Shown piece after piece: positions 1-7,993 of a DNA stretch of 64,000 nucleotides (position 1 is the first letter of the stretch; the number at the start of each line of letters is the position of its first letter). Origin of the DNA: Fidelibacterota bacterium (GTDB taxonomy: Bacteria; Marinisomatota; Marinisomatia; Marinisomatales; S15-B10); contig PAYY01000032.1 of the NCBI GenBank assembly GCA_002715465.1, positions 1 to 64,000 on the forward strand, written 5' to 3'. The notes beneath the pieces are model-generated. The model saw only the letters and a program-made list of their open reading frames with translations, ran no database searches and was not told the DNA's origin. A program made the position numbers and the translations under genes.

Positions 1-50
1 TATATTCTGATGACACAACACTCTATTTTAACAAATGAGGGTTAATAATA
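1..50. repeat. Direct repeat copy 1 (50 bp)
   Basis: This 50-bp stretch matches 1152-1201 in the same orientation at 43 of 50 positions, with no gaps. The two copies bracket the alpha/beta hydrolase gene at 116-955. Similarity fades over the next ~20 bases, which lead into a hairpin in both cases. The repeat encodes nothing recognisable. It could be a duplicated 3' flank, a recombination scar or a small interspersed element. Confidence 0.7.
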
Positions 51-75
51 CCCACTTATACCAAAAGAGAAAAAA

Positions 76-89
76 CCTCGGGTATGAGG
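76..89 (-). terminator. Weak terminator after the hydrolase gene
   Basis: On the minus strand a 4-bp GC stem (CCTC/GAGG, 6-nt loop) is followed by six T residues just beyond the hydrolase stop codon. The stem is short, so this is only a plausible intrinsic terminator. Confidence 0.35.
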
Positions 90-115
90 CTATATTTAGG
101 CATTCTTAAATAACT

Positions 116-955
116 TTATTTTTTTGAATTTTTATTGATAAAGTTCAAAATTAATGAAGAAACAGTATCATAATCCTCTTGAATTAACCAATGCCCCACA
201 TCTAACTCAATAAAACTATATTCACCTTTCATATAATCTGTAGTTAGTTCAGCACCTTTTCTGCCTAACACAATATCTTTATTACCCCAAATGAATTGAG
301 TTGTTTTGAATATTTTTCCAAGTTTTTCAAAATCATCTCTATTTAGATTCGCTCTATACCAGTTTAATGCAGCCTTAAGTGCACCTTTTTGACTAAATAC
401 TTTCATATATTCTTCTTTTTGACTCTGGGAGTGTTTATTCCAGAGAGTTTTTAAATTTTTATGATTATTTATAGAAAAATATAGTTCGGGGAAAAAAGGT
501 AAATTGAAGAATTTTAAGTATCTGCTTTTTTTCTGCTGATTTTTGTCAATTTCGCGAGCTTGATTTAACGCATCAATATGTGGGACTGATAATGCTGACC
601 AAGATATTATTTTTTCAGGATTAAAATTTACTGCTCCCCATCCAACAACAGCACCCCAATCATGTCCAACTAAGTGAAATTCTTTGAAGCTAAATTCGTC
701 AGCCAATAAGAATATGTCTTCGACAAGATATTCAATTTTATATTCATTCTTTGATTTAGGCCTTGCTCCTTTACTATAACCTCTTTGGTCTGGAGCTATA
801 ATTTTATAATTATTATCTGAAAGCAATCCCATAATTCCTTGGTACATATGTGAAGTTTGAGGAAAACCATGTAATAGAATAATGGCATCACCAGTGTTGG
901 ATAATCCAGCAACTCTTACATCAAATTCAAGATTATTGGCTTTTACTTTTTCCAT
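116..955 (-). CDS. Alpha/beta hydrolase, epoxide hydrolase/dehalogenase type
   Basis: This 279-residue soluble alpha/beta-hydrolase has the HGFP oxyanion motif at residues 29-32 and a nucleophile elbow GHDWG at 97-101. The nucleophile is Asp99 rather than Ser, which points to the epoxide hydrolase/haloalkane dehalogenase group. A C-terminal GHW supplies the catalytic His. Family knowledge predicts attack on an epoxide or carbon-halogen bond through an aspartyl ester; the substrate cannot be read from the sequence. There is no signal peptide, so it should be cytoplasmic. The gene stands alone between tRNA-Ser and the window edge and is flanked by a 50-bp direct repeat, which may mean it was acquired as a cassette. 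The start ATG is the only good one before the HGFP domain. Confidence 0.85.
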   Translation of the reverse strand: MEKVKANNLEFDVRVAGLSNTGDAIILLHGFPQTSHMYQGIMGLLSDNNYKIIAPDQRGYSKGARPKSKNEYKIEYLVEDIFLLADEFSFKEFHLVGHDWGAVVGWGAVNFNPEKIISWSALSVPHIDALNQAREIDKNQQKKSRYLKFFNLPFFPELYFSINNHKNLKTLWNKHSQSQKEEYMKVFSQKGALKAALNWYRANLNRDDFEKLGKIFKTTQFIWGNKDIVLGRKGAELTTDYMKGEYSFIELDVGHWLIQEDYDTVSSLILNFINKNSKK

Positions 956-1009
956 GAATATCTACTTTGGAAAAGTAATTACTTTCAATAGAAGATAAGC
1001 AATAAAATT

Positions 1010-1096
1010 TTATTCATCTCCAAATCTACCCATGATTACACAAATAAAAGACTCCCAAGCCTGTTCTACTCTGGCTCTAATCATACCTGTCTCCAT
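1010..1096 (-). CDS. Possible 28-residue small ORF
   Basis: A minus-strand frame reads METGMIRARVEQAWESF and ends GRFGDE. AAAGGA lies about 14 nt upstream of the first ATG. It lies between the upstream repeat copy and the hydrolase, in the same direction. No family is recognised. It could be a leader peptide, a small protein, the remnant of a longer gene, or chance. Confidence 0.25.
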   Translation of the reverse strand: METGMIRARVEQAWESFICVIMGRFGDE

Positions 1097-1151
1097 TATT
1101 ATTAAATTGTTCCTTTAAAAGGTGATCAGTTTTAGTTAACCCGTTTATGCA

Positions 1152-1201
1152 TATATTTTTATGACACAGTACTCTATTTTGACAAATGAGGGAAAATAAT
1201 A
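1152..1201. repeat. Direct repeat copy 2 (50 bp)
   Basis: Partner of 1-50 (43/50 identical, same orientation). It lies immediately beyond the terminator of tRNA-Ser, so repeat, hydrolase and repeat form a bracketed unit next to a tRNA gene. Confidence 0.7.
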
Positions 1202-1217
1202 ATGCCTATAATAAAAG

Positions 1218-1241
1218 AAACCCCTTGGTAAAAAGGGGTTT
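1218..1241 (-). terminator. Terminator of tRNA-Ser
   Basis: A perfect 9-bp stem (AAACCCCTT / AAGGGGTTT, 6-nt loop) begins three bases past the encoded CCA of tRNA-Ser and is followed on the minus strand by CTTTTATT. The position and the T-rich tail support an intrinsic terminator. Confidence 0.8.
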
Positions 1242-1243
1242 AT

Positions 1244-1337
1244 TGGCGGAGAGGGAGGGATTCGAACCCTCGAATCGGTTTTACGCCGATTACTCACTTA
1301 GCAGGCGAGCGCCTTCAGCCAACTCGGCCACCTCTCC
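1244..1337 (-). tRNA. tRNA-Ser (GCT)
   Basis: A 94-nt class II tRNA. The acceptor stem GGAGAGG/CCTCTCC closes perfectly. The anticodon loop CTGCTAA carries anticodon GCT, reading AGC/AGU codons. A long variable arm (AATCGG...CCGATT) is typical of serine tRNAs. The T-arm contains GGTTCGAATCC. The 3' CCA is encoded (1244-1246), unlike the other two tRNAs in the window. Confidence 0.95.
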
Positions 1338-1629
1338 ATTTAGGTTAAACTGCTATATTCTTGTAGTTAGCTAATTCATACAAAATGCTTTCTAATAGTG
1401 AAAAATAAAATTAGGGCACTTTTGGGCGCGTTTTTTTTCTAATTTATTCAATAGTTGTGGCTTTTTTTCAGAAAAAAAATTCATTATTGTACACAAATGA
1501 TCCATAATAAATTAGCTCAGTTTTAAGTTACATTTATTTAAAATTTAATCTAGTCCTAGCAAATCCTATCTAAGTAGTTGTTATTTTCATCCTTCCAGTA
1601 TCGGATATGGAAATTCTATATGAAAAATT
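1338..1629. other. Intergenic stretch, no gene seen
   Basis: These 292 very AT-rich bases hold the upstream region of tRNA-Ser and the 3' flank of the pentapeptide-repeat gene. Homopolymer T and A runs are present, but no convincing hairpin, promoter pair or coding frame was found. Confidence 0.5.
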
Positions 1630-3429
1630 TCAATTACCCATAAATTTTTGAAATTCTTCTTTGGTTAAAAGACCATTATTGTCAATATCTGCATCCTCGA
1701 AACTTATTTCTTCACTATTAAAGTTATCATCTAAATTGGAATTCTCATGATTATTGATTTGCCTTAAACCCTCGAGATTAGCACCTGTAAGGTTAATCAT
1801 TGTGAGAATTGTTCCTCTAAAATCAGTTCTAGAAAGATTGGTCTTTCCAAGATCGGCTCTTTCTAGATTAGCTCCAACTAAGTTAGCCCCTGTAAGATCT
1901 GCTCCTTTAAGATCTGCGCCTACGAGAAGTGCTCCTTGGAGGTCAGCATTAGCAAGATTTGAGTCTTTAAGATTTGAGCTAAAAAGACTAGCTTGATTAA
2001 GATTTGCTCTTTCCAGATTTGCCCCTTGGAGATTTGCATTTGAAAGATCTGAACCCGGACCTACCAGGTAACCATTTATTTTAGACCACTCTCTTGGTAA
2101 AGATTTGGGATTCCCTTTCACTCCACCTGATCTTACACCTTCTAGATTCGCCCCTTCAAGATCAGCATCATCTAAGTTCACCTCTTTTAGATTTAAACCT
2201 TCTAGATTTGCCTTTTTCAAATTAGCCTCTGAAAGATCAGCCTTCGGTCCAATTAAATATCCCTTTACCTTTGACCAACCTTCAGGGAAAGATCTTGGAT
2301 TTCCCTTTATGCGGCCAGATTTCACATAATCAAGAATAGTTTCATTTAGATCAGCCCCTTCAAGATTAGCATCTGAGAGATTAGCCTTTGGCCCAATTAA
2401 ATATCCATTTATCTTCAACCAATTTTTTGGTAGAGATTCTGGCTCACCTTTTATTCCACCTGAAGAAACATAGTCAAGAATTGCACCATCAAGTTTAACT
2501 CCTTTAAGATTTGTACCTTTAAGATTTACATTTTGTAAGTTTGCATTAGAAAGATCTACTCTCGGACCAATTAAATATCCTTTCAGCAATTTCCATCCAA
2601 AAGGCATTTCCTTTTCTTTCGGACTTCCTTGAATTCCACCAGAAACAACACTTTCAATGTTAGCTCCAAAGAGATTTGTCCCAGTAAGATTTGCATCTGT
2701 AAGAATAGAACCTTCTAGTTTAATCCCCTCGCAGTATGCATTCGCAAGATTTATACCTTTAAGATTTTGTCCTTTAAGATTTGCCCGATACAAATATGCT
2801 CCTGGGCCAACAAGATATCCATTTATCTTAAACCATCCCTTAGGTAAAGATTTGGGATTACCATGTAAATTCCCAGAAACCACCTTATTAAGATTTGCAT
2901 TATCTAAGTTTGCGTTTATGATAATTGAACCTGTAAGTGTGACACCTTCTAAATCAGCATCTTTTAAGTTGGCTCCTTTAAGATTTACATTATCTAGCTT
3001 TTTATATTTCAGACTAAATCCTTTAAGATCTGCTCCTTCAAGATTTACACCTGGACCTATAATATATCCTTTTATTAAATGATATTTTCCAGATATTGGT
3101 ATTTCAGGATCTATATTCCCTTTTATATCGCCTGATATAACTCCTTTTAGTCTAGAATCCAATAAGATTGCTTTCTCAATATTTACTTTAACAAGATTCG
3201 CTCCTTCAAGATTTGCACTAGTAAGATTTGCCTTTTCAAGATTCGCTCCTTCAAGATTTGCACTAGTAAGATTTGCGTTAACAAGTTTTGCTCCTTTAAG
3301 ATCAGCCCCTTTAAGATTACACCCTGACATATCCTGAGTTTTTGATTTGTAAAAACTTTTCCAGCTCTTTTCATTACATTGTGAGTATAAAGCCCCTGAC
3401 AGTAAAACTAAGGTTATTATTTTTTTCAT
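1630..3429 (-). CDS. Secreted pentapeptide-repeat protein with C-terminal EF-hand
   Basis: About 599 residues. The signal peptide MKKIITLVLLSGALYSQ supports the start at 3429, with AAGGA about 10 nt upstream; an upstream in-frame ATG would add 23 unlikely residues. The body is A(N/D)L-type pentapeptide repeats, which form a right-handed quadrilateral beta-helix. They are interrupted by six copies of a ~35-residue spacer of the form SGxIKGNPxSLPxGW-xKINGYLIGPG. The last ~30 residues contain one EF-hand loop (DIDNNGLLTKEE, Ca ligands at 1, 3, 5, 7, 9, 12). The protein is probably extracytoplasmic. Pentapeptide proteins have varied roles and no function can be assigned here. The repeats are imperfect at DNA level and create many meaningless antisense frames. 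Confidence 0.85.
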   Translation of the reverse strand: MKKIITLVLLSGALYSQCNEKSWKSFYKSKTQDMSGCNLKGADLKGAKLVNANLTSANLEGANLEKANLTSANLEGANLVKVNIEKAILLDSRLKGVISGDIKGNIDPEIPISGKYHLIKGYIIGPGVNLEGADLKGFSLKYKKLDNVNLKGANLKDADLEGVTLTGSIIINANLDNANLNKVVSGNLHGNPKSLPKGWFKINGYLVGPGAYLYRANLKGQNLKGINLANAYCEGIKLEGSILTDANLTGTNLFGANIESVVSGGIQGSPKEKEMPFGWKLLKGYLIGPRVDLSNANLQNVNLKGTNLKGVKLDGAILDYVSSGGIKGEPESLPKNWLKINGYLIGPKANLSDANLEGADLNETILDYVKSGRIKGNPRSFPEGWSKVKGYLIGPKADLSEANLKKANLEGLNLKEVNLDDADLEGANLEGVRSGGVKGNPKSLPREWSKINGYLVGPGSDLSNANLQGANLERANLNQASLFSSNLKDSNLANADLQGALLVGADLKGADLTGANLVGANLERADLGKTNLSRTDFRGTILTMINLTGANLEGLRQINNHENSNLDDNFNSEEISFEDADIDNNGLLTKEEFQKFMGN

Positions 3430-3569
3430 TTTAACTAATCCTTGAGTTATTTTATCCAATTTCTTATTCTTAGATGTAAACAAATTACAACAGATCAATT
3501 TGTATTTATTTAAATTTACTCATACATCATTCTAAATTGAGGAAGGAAAATATTTATAATTAACTTTAT

Positions 3570-4088
3570 ATGATGGAAATATCATTACGCAACATTTATT
3601 TAATCGGTATGATGGGAGTTGGGAAATCAACAATAGGTAGAATTCTCGCAAATCGATTAAAGTGGGCTTTTATTGATGTAAATGAAATGCTTGAGGCCAT
3701 ATATAATAGACCCTTAGTAGAAATTATAAATACTTTTGGAAAAGAATCTATACAAAATATGGAAGGAACTATGCTACAAGAACTTTCACAAGGAGAACAT
3801 CAGGTTTTTGCTTGTAATAGTGATGCAGTCCTAGAAGAAAACAAATTAAGTACTATGGATTCTACTGGAGCAACAATTTGGCTTGATGCTCCAGTTACAG
3901 ATCTATTAGAAAGAATGGAGTCTAAAGATCTAATAATGGAATCTGGAGGAGAAGCTGGAAATATTCTTCAAGAAATGCTGCTTGATAGACAGAGTTTCTA
4001 TGAAAAAGCAAATGTTAGAGTAGCTACTGACGAGTTAACCCCAGAAAATACGGTTAATGAAATTATAAATATTCTGAACGAATTATAA
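3570..4088 (+). CDS. Degenerate shikimate-kinase-like protein
   Basis: This 172-residue protein has the fold signature of shikimate kinase: P-loop GMMGVGKST at 13-21, FID at 34-36 and a C-terminal DRQSFYEKA that matches the family's RxPxYxExA element. The shikimate-binding motifs are altered. The second Asp of FxDxD is Asn38. FRxxE has become IQNME at 61-65. The TGGG segment reads ACNSD at 81-85. The RPLL arginine is absent. Nucleotide binding is likely, but ordinary shikimate phosphorylation is doubtful, so aroK is not assigned. It is transcribed alone, convergent with murA (3 bp between stops). The nearest Shine-Dalgarno-like site, AGGAAGG, is ~24 nt from the ATG, so the start is not certain. 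Confidence 0.75.
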   Translation: MMEISLRNIYLIGMMGVGKSTIGRILANRLKWAFIDVNEMLEAIYNRPLVEIINTFGKESIQNMEGTMLQELSQGEHQVFACNSDAVLEENKLSTMDSTGATIWLDAPVTDLLERMESKDLIMESGGEAGNILQEMLLDRQSFYEKANVRVATDELTPENTVNEIINILNEL

Positions 4089-4091
4089 TCT

Positions 4092-5345
4092 TTATTCTTT
4101 TTGCCTTATAATCTCAGCACCGATAGACTGAAATTTTTCTTCAATATTTTCATAACCTCTATCTATATGATATACTCTGGAAATCTCGGTTTTTCCTTCA
4201 GCAGCAAGACCCGCAATAATAAGGGAGGCGCTTGCTCTTATATCTGTTGACATAACTCTAGCTCCCTTGAGAACAGGTTTTCCTGTTATCTTTGCAATAT
4301 TTTGTGAAAGATTAATTTCAGAACCAAGTCTATTTAATTCAGATATATGGGTAAATCTATCAGCATAGACAGTGTCAGTAATTGAGGATTCACCATCCCC
4401 TATTGACATATAAGCCATCCATTGAGCCTGCACATCAGTTGGGAAATCTGGATATATACCAGTCACCATATTTGATGGTTTTGGTCGACCAACTTTTTGA
4501 ATTGAAATTTGATCTTTTTCAACAATAAGGTTATTCCCTACTTCATGTAATTTATTTAGGACCGAATTAAGATGTTCTGGGCAAACATCATTAACAGTAA
4601 CTGAATTTCCAACCATCGCTCCGGCAATAAGAAAAGTTGCTGCTTCAATTCGATCAGGAATAATATCAAAATTAGCTGGTCTCATTTTTTCCGAACCTTC
4701 AATTTCAAGTATATTTGTTCCAATACCAGATAGTTTTAGCCCCATTTTTTTCAAAAATCTACATAAACAAACTATCTCTGGCTCAGTGGCTGCATTTGAA
4801 ATTTTTGTTTTACCTGAAGTCCCTACTGCTGCCATTAATGCATTCCCCGTAGCTCCAACAGAAGAAACTTTAAAATTAATATCTCCACCACTTAGTTTTT
4901 CACCTTTAGCTATAATATATCCATCTTCTAATTCTATCTCAGCTCCAATGATACGCATTGCATCTAAATGAAAGTTAATTGGCCTTGGACCCCATGCACA
5001 GCCACCTGGCATTGAAACTTTTGCATAGCCAAATCGTGCAAGAAGAGGACCTAATACATAGAAAGATGCTCGCATAGTTTTAACAAGATCATAGGGAGCT
5101 TCAGGATTATTACATTTAGTTGAATCAATAATTAGTTGTGTTTCTTTATATTCAATTTCACAACCTATTATTTCTAATAATTTAACCATAGTTCGAGTAT
5201 CTTTTAAGTTAGGAACTCTATTTATTCTATAAATACCAGGTACAATTATTGTAGCAGCCATTAATGGTAAAACAGCATTCTTAGCACCACTTATTTTTAC
5301 ACTCCCATTTAATGGTTTTCCTCCATTAATTAAAAATCTATCCAT
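4092..5345 (-). CDS. murA: UDP-N-acetylglucosamine 1-carboxyvinyltransferase
   Basis: This 417-residue cytoplasmic enzyme transfers enolpyruvate from PEP to UDP-GlcNAc, the first committed step of peptidoglycan synthesis. Lys22/Asn23 (SGAKNAVLP) and the catalytic Cys116 in PGGCAWGPRP are present, so the protein should bind substrate and be fosfomycin-sensitive in principle. Length and both EPSP-like lobes are normal. TAGGAG stands 7 nt before the ATG. The first codons overlap the end of the upstream nnr gene by 8 bp, indicating translational coupling in an HAD-acpS-nnr-murA operon. Confidence 0.97.
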   Translation of the reverse strand: MDRFLINGGKPLNGSVKISGAKNAVLPLMAATIIVPGIYRINRVPNLKDTRTMVKLLEIIGCEIEYKETQLIIDSTKCNNPEAPYDLVKTMRASFYVLGPLLARFGYAKVSMPGGCAWGPRPINFHLDAMRIIGAEIELEDGYIIAKGEKLSGGDINFKVSSVGATGNALMAAVGTSGKTKISNAATEPEIVCLCRFLKKMGLKLSGIGTNILEIEGSEKMRPANFDIIPDRIEAATFLIAGAMVGNSVTVNDVCPEHLNSVLNKLHEVGNNLIVEKDQISIQKVGRPKPSNMVTGIYPDFPTDVQAQWMAYMSIGDGESSITDTVYADRFTHISELNRLGSEINLSQNIAKITGKPVLKGARVMSTDIRASASLIIAGLAAEGKTEISRVYHIDRGYENIEEKFQSIGAEIIRQKE

Positions 5346-6873
5346 AGAATTCTCCTAACTCATAGTTAGCCAAAACTGAAGGTATTACATCAATTAAATC
5401 AGAAGCAATCAGACCGCGATATCCTTTTTTCCCTAACAATTTATCTGCACATTTCCCATGAATAAAGACAGCCAATTTAGAAGCTTCCTTAGCCGAAAAA
5501 CCCTGACATAGAAAACTTCCCATTATTCCGGCCAACACATCCCCAGTGCCAGCTGTTGCTAAACCTTGATGTCCAGTCTTGTTTATAAGAACTTTATCTT
5601 CCATAGCTATAAGAGTTGATGCTCCTTTCAAGACAACTATAGATCCAGATTTCTCAGCAGCATTTCTTACAAAGCTAAAAGGATCTTTTCGTATTTCTTT
5701 TAAATCAACATTAAAAATTCTTGAAGCCTCACCATAATGGGGTGTAAGTATAATTTGATTTTTTTTCTTCTTTAACAGTTTTATATCATTACTCATATGA
5801 GTAATTGCATCAGCATCAATCAGAATTGGCTTTGTAGATTTATCAATTACAAATTTTACTACTTTATGTAAATCCTGATCGACACCTAAACCAGGTCCAA
5901 TTAAAATAGCATCACACCAATCGAGTTTTTCTTTGATTTCTGCATTTCCACTTTCGTCTAAAAAACCTTTCCCATTATCTTCCACCGGAAACGTAATTGG
6001 TTCAATTAGATTTTTTTCCATCGTATCATTAACTGATTTTGGAACTACTACAAGAACTAAACCTGCTCCAGTTCTCATTGCAGCATTTGCCGACAAAATA
6101 GCCGCACCTGTAAAACCACGAGATCCAGCAACTATGAGGAGTTTTCCCTGTTTTTGCTTATATGTATCAACTTCAGTAGGTTTTATACAATCATATACAA
6201 AAGATTCATTAATAATATTAACCCCACAAAAATCTTTAAAAACCTCTTTGGGATATCCAAGTTCAGCTATTTCAACTTTTCCTGCAAAAAACTTTCCTGG
6301 TTGAATTACTAACCCTTGCTTAAGAAATCCCATAGCAACTGTTTTATTAGCTTTTACAGCCGAGCCAGAAATATCACCATTAGTAGCATTTATTCCAGAT
6401 GGAATATCTATAGAAATTTTTTCTCCTTCAAAATTATTTATTAATTCAATCCATTCCCCATATTCACTTCTTACTTTACCTGAGATACCTATACCTAACA
6501 AACCATCAACAACAATATCTAAATGGTTAAGATTAAGATCTTTTGCACTAGCTTCTAGCTTCATTGGAATTCCTAACCTAAGGCAAATAGAATAAAAATA
6601 TTTTGAATCATTAGATAATAATGCAGCCGATGTAGGTAAGAATAACTCACAATATAATCCCATTTCCTTGAGTTTTACCCCACAAGCGAGACCATCACCA
6701 CCATTATTACCTTTACCACATATTATTCCTATTGCTCCACCTTCAGATATAGAAGCTATTTTTTCAGCAAGTGCTTGGCCTGCATTTTCCATGAGTTCAA
6801 TGCCAAGAATATTGTATTTTTCCATTGTTAAGATATCAACTTCTTTTGATTCTTTAGCAGATAGAATTGTCAT
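5338..6873 (-). CDS. nnr: Bifunctional NAD(P)H-hydrate epimerase / ADP-dependent dehydratase
   Basis: This 511-residue protein repairs hydrated NAD(P)H. The N-terminal YjeF_N epimerase domain (about 1-215) has the GKGNNGGDG motif at 53-61. The C-terminal ribokinase-like dehydratase (about 230-505) has GSRGFTGA, ILTPHYGE and the ATAGTGDVLAG motif with Asp445. Both domains look intact. It overlaps murA downstream by 8 bp and acpS upstream by 4 bp. The fused two-domain form is usual in bacteria. Confidence 0.95.
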   Translation of the reverse strand: MTILSAKESKEVDILTMEKYNILGIELMENAGQALAEKIASISEGGAIGIICGKGNNGGDGLACGVKLKEMGLYCELFLPTSAALLSNDSKYFYSICLRLGIPMKLEASAKDLNLNHLDIVVDGLLGIGISGKVRSEYGEWIELINNFEGEKISIDIPSGINATNGDISGSAVKANKTVAMGFLKQGLVIQPGKFFAGKVEIAELGYPKEVFKDFCGVNIINESFVYDCIKPTEVDTYKQKQGKLLIVAGSRGFTGAAILSANAAMRTGAGLVLVVVPKSVNDTMEKNLIEPITFPVEDNGKGFLDESGNAEIKEKLDWCDAILIGPGLGVDQDLHKVVKFVIDKSTKPILIDADAITHMSNDIKLLKKKKNQIILTPHYGEASRIFNVDLKEIRKDPFSFVRNAAEKSGSIVVLKGASTLIAMEDKVLINKTGHQGLATAGTGDVLAGIMGSFLCQGFSAKEASKLAVFIHGKCADKLLGKKGYRGLIASDLIDVIPSVLANYELGEFYG

Positions 6874-7235
6874 TTTGGTATTAAAATAGCCACAGCAGTA
6901 GCAAGTTTTTCAGTGTGAGATATTGAAATATCGATAATATAGGATCTATCTAGATTTACTTTAATAATAGCTTCTGGTGGACAATCTTTATTTCGACATA
7001 TCTCAATTTTATTCAATGGAATAGTTTTTTCACCTGAAGATAAAAGAGCTTTTTTTACAGCCTCTTTTGCAGCAAAACGTCCCGCTAAATGGATTTCAGG
7101 AGACTTCCTTTTTTGACACCAAGATAATTCTAAATCCGTAAATACATGATTAAAAAATCTCTTGCCATATTTATCAGATAATTTTTGTATCCTAGATACT
7201 TCAACTATATCATTGCCAACCCTAATATCAATCAT
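6870..7235 (-). CDS. acpS: Holo-[acyl-carrier-protein] synthase
   Basis: This 121-residue enzyme transfers 4'-phosphopantetheine from CoA to acyl carrier protein. The Mg-binding residues are visible: Asp9 in VGNDIVEVSRI and Glu58 in FAAKEAVKKAL. The length is typical for the AcpS class, which acts as a trimer. It overlaps nnr by 4 bp and the upstream HAD gene by 8 bp. Linkage of acpS with nnr is common in bacteria. Confidence 0.95.
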   Translation of the reverse strand: MIDIRVGNDIVEVSRIQKLSDKYGKRFFNHVFTDLELSWCQKRKSPEIHLAGRFAAKEAVKKALLSSGEKTIPLNKIEICRNKDCPPEAIIKVNLDRSYIIDISISHTEKLATAVAILIPK

Positions 7236-7911
7236 GATTTAAAGACTTAACTATTTTTACAATTTCAAAGATATTTTCAGCTTCCCAATCAGCTCCAGAT
7301 TCAATCGTTCCAAAAGTATCGCCATATTTTGCAAAAATTGTTTTTATACCAAGTCTTTTTGCTCCTTTCATATCTCGATCAGGCCAATCTCCTACCATTA
7401 AAACTTCGCTTGGAGAAATATTAAAATTATTGAGAGCCATTTTAAACCCTTTTGGTGATGGTTTTCGTTCTCCTATATCATCAAAAGTAAGGACTAGATC
7501 AAAGAAATTATGTAAGTTTAAATAGCAAATTCTAAGCCACGCTTCACGTCTAGGAGCGTCAGAAACAATTGCAAGCTTTAATCCCATTTTCGACAAAATT
7601 ATCAATGTTTTTTGCACCCCAGGATATAGTGTTAGTGCTGCATCTCGTGCTCTTCGATAGGCAACGATTCCAGCTGCAAGAAATTTATAGTCAACTTCTC
7701 CTGAAACTTCTTTCAAAAATTCATTTAGGATTTCTTGATTTTCCCAACCACCTAATTCATAAAGATCAATAATCTTCTTATATGCATCAGATGGAACAAC
7801 ATTTAATCCAGCTTCAACCATGCTATCAATAGCAGCAGTTATCGCTAACTTTTTCATGTTCATGAAATCAAGCAATGTATTATCAAGATCAAAAATTATT
7901 GCTTTTATCAT
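7228..7911 (-). CDS. HAD-superfamily hydrolase
   Basis: This 227-residue haloacid-dehalogenase-fold phosphatase has all four motifs: FDLDNTLLDF (nucleophile Asp8 and acid/base Asp10), VSD with the motif II Ser, KPSPKGF with the motif III Lys, and VGDWPDRD with metal-binding acidic residues. A helical type-1 cap lies between motifs I and II. The substrate is unknown; relatives act on phosphoglycolate, nucleotides or sugar phosphates. It is the first gene of the operon leading to acpS, nnr and murA. Confidence 0.85.
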   Translation of the reverse strand: MIKAIIFDLDNTLLDFMNMKKLAITAAIDSMVEAGLNVVPSDAYKKIIDLYELGGWENQEILNEFLKEVSGEVDYKFLAAGIVAYRRARDAALTLYPGVQKTLIILSKMGLKLAIVSDAPRREAWLRICYLNLHNFFDLVLTFDDIGERKPSPKGFKMALNNFNISPSEVLMVGDWPDRDMKGAKRLGIKTIFAKYGDTFGTIESGADWEAENIFEIVKIVKSLNHD

Positions 7912-7960
7912 TTTTATATCAAAATTGAGATGAGTATAATACTAATACTAGTATGGTTAA

Positions 7961-7990
7961 ATAAAAAAAGGCGCCGAAGCGCCCTTTTTT
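7961..7990 (-). terminator. Strong terminator of the TPR gene
   Basis: The minus strand has a GGCGC/GCGCC stem capped by an ultra-stable C(UUCG)G tetraloop and followed by seven T residues, directly after the TPR stop codon at 7994. The A-run on the other side makes it potentially bidirectional. Confidence 0.92.
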
Positions 7991-7993
7991 TAA

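Noticed and set aside
1186..1374. A 62-residue plus-strand ORF over tRNA-Ser
   Set aside because: It is the reverse strand of the tRNA and its terminator; no protein family fits.
1754..3374. Several plus-strand and one minus-strand ORFs inside the pentapeptide gene
   Set aside because: They are shadow frames of the repeated codons, with low-complexity R/S/P/F- or L/I-rich products and no start signals of their own.
1630..3429. A CRISPR-like or tandem-repeat array
   Set aside because: The repeats are protein pentapeptides that vary at DNA level, with no constant spacer length.
3570..4088. Calling this aroK
   Set aside because: The shikimate-contact motifs are altered, so only the fold is supported.
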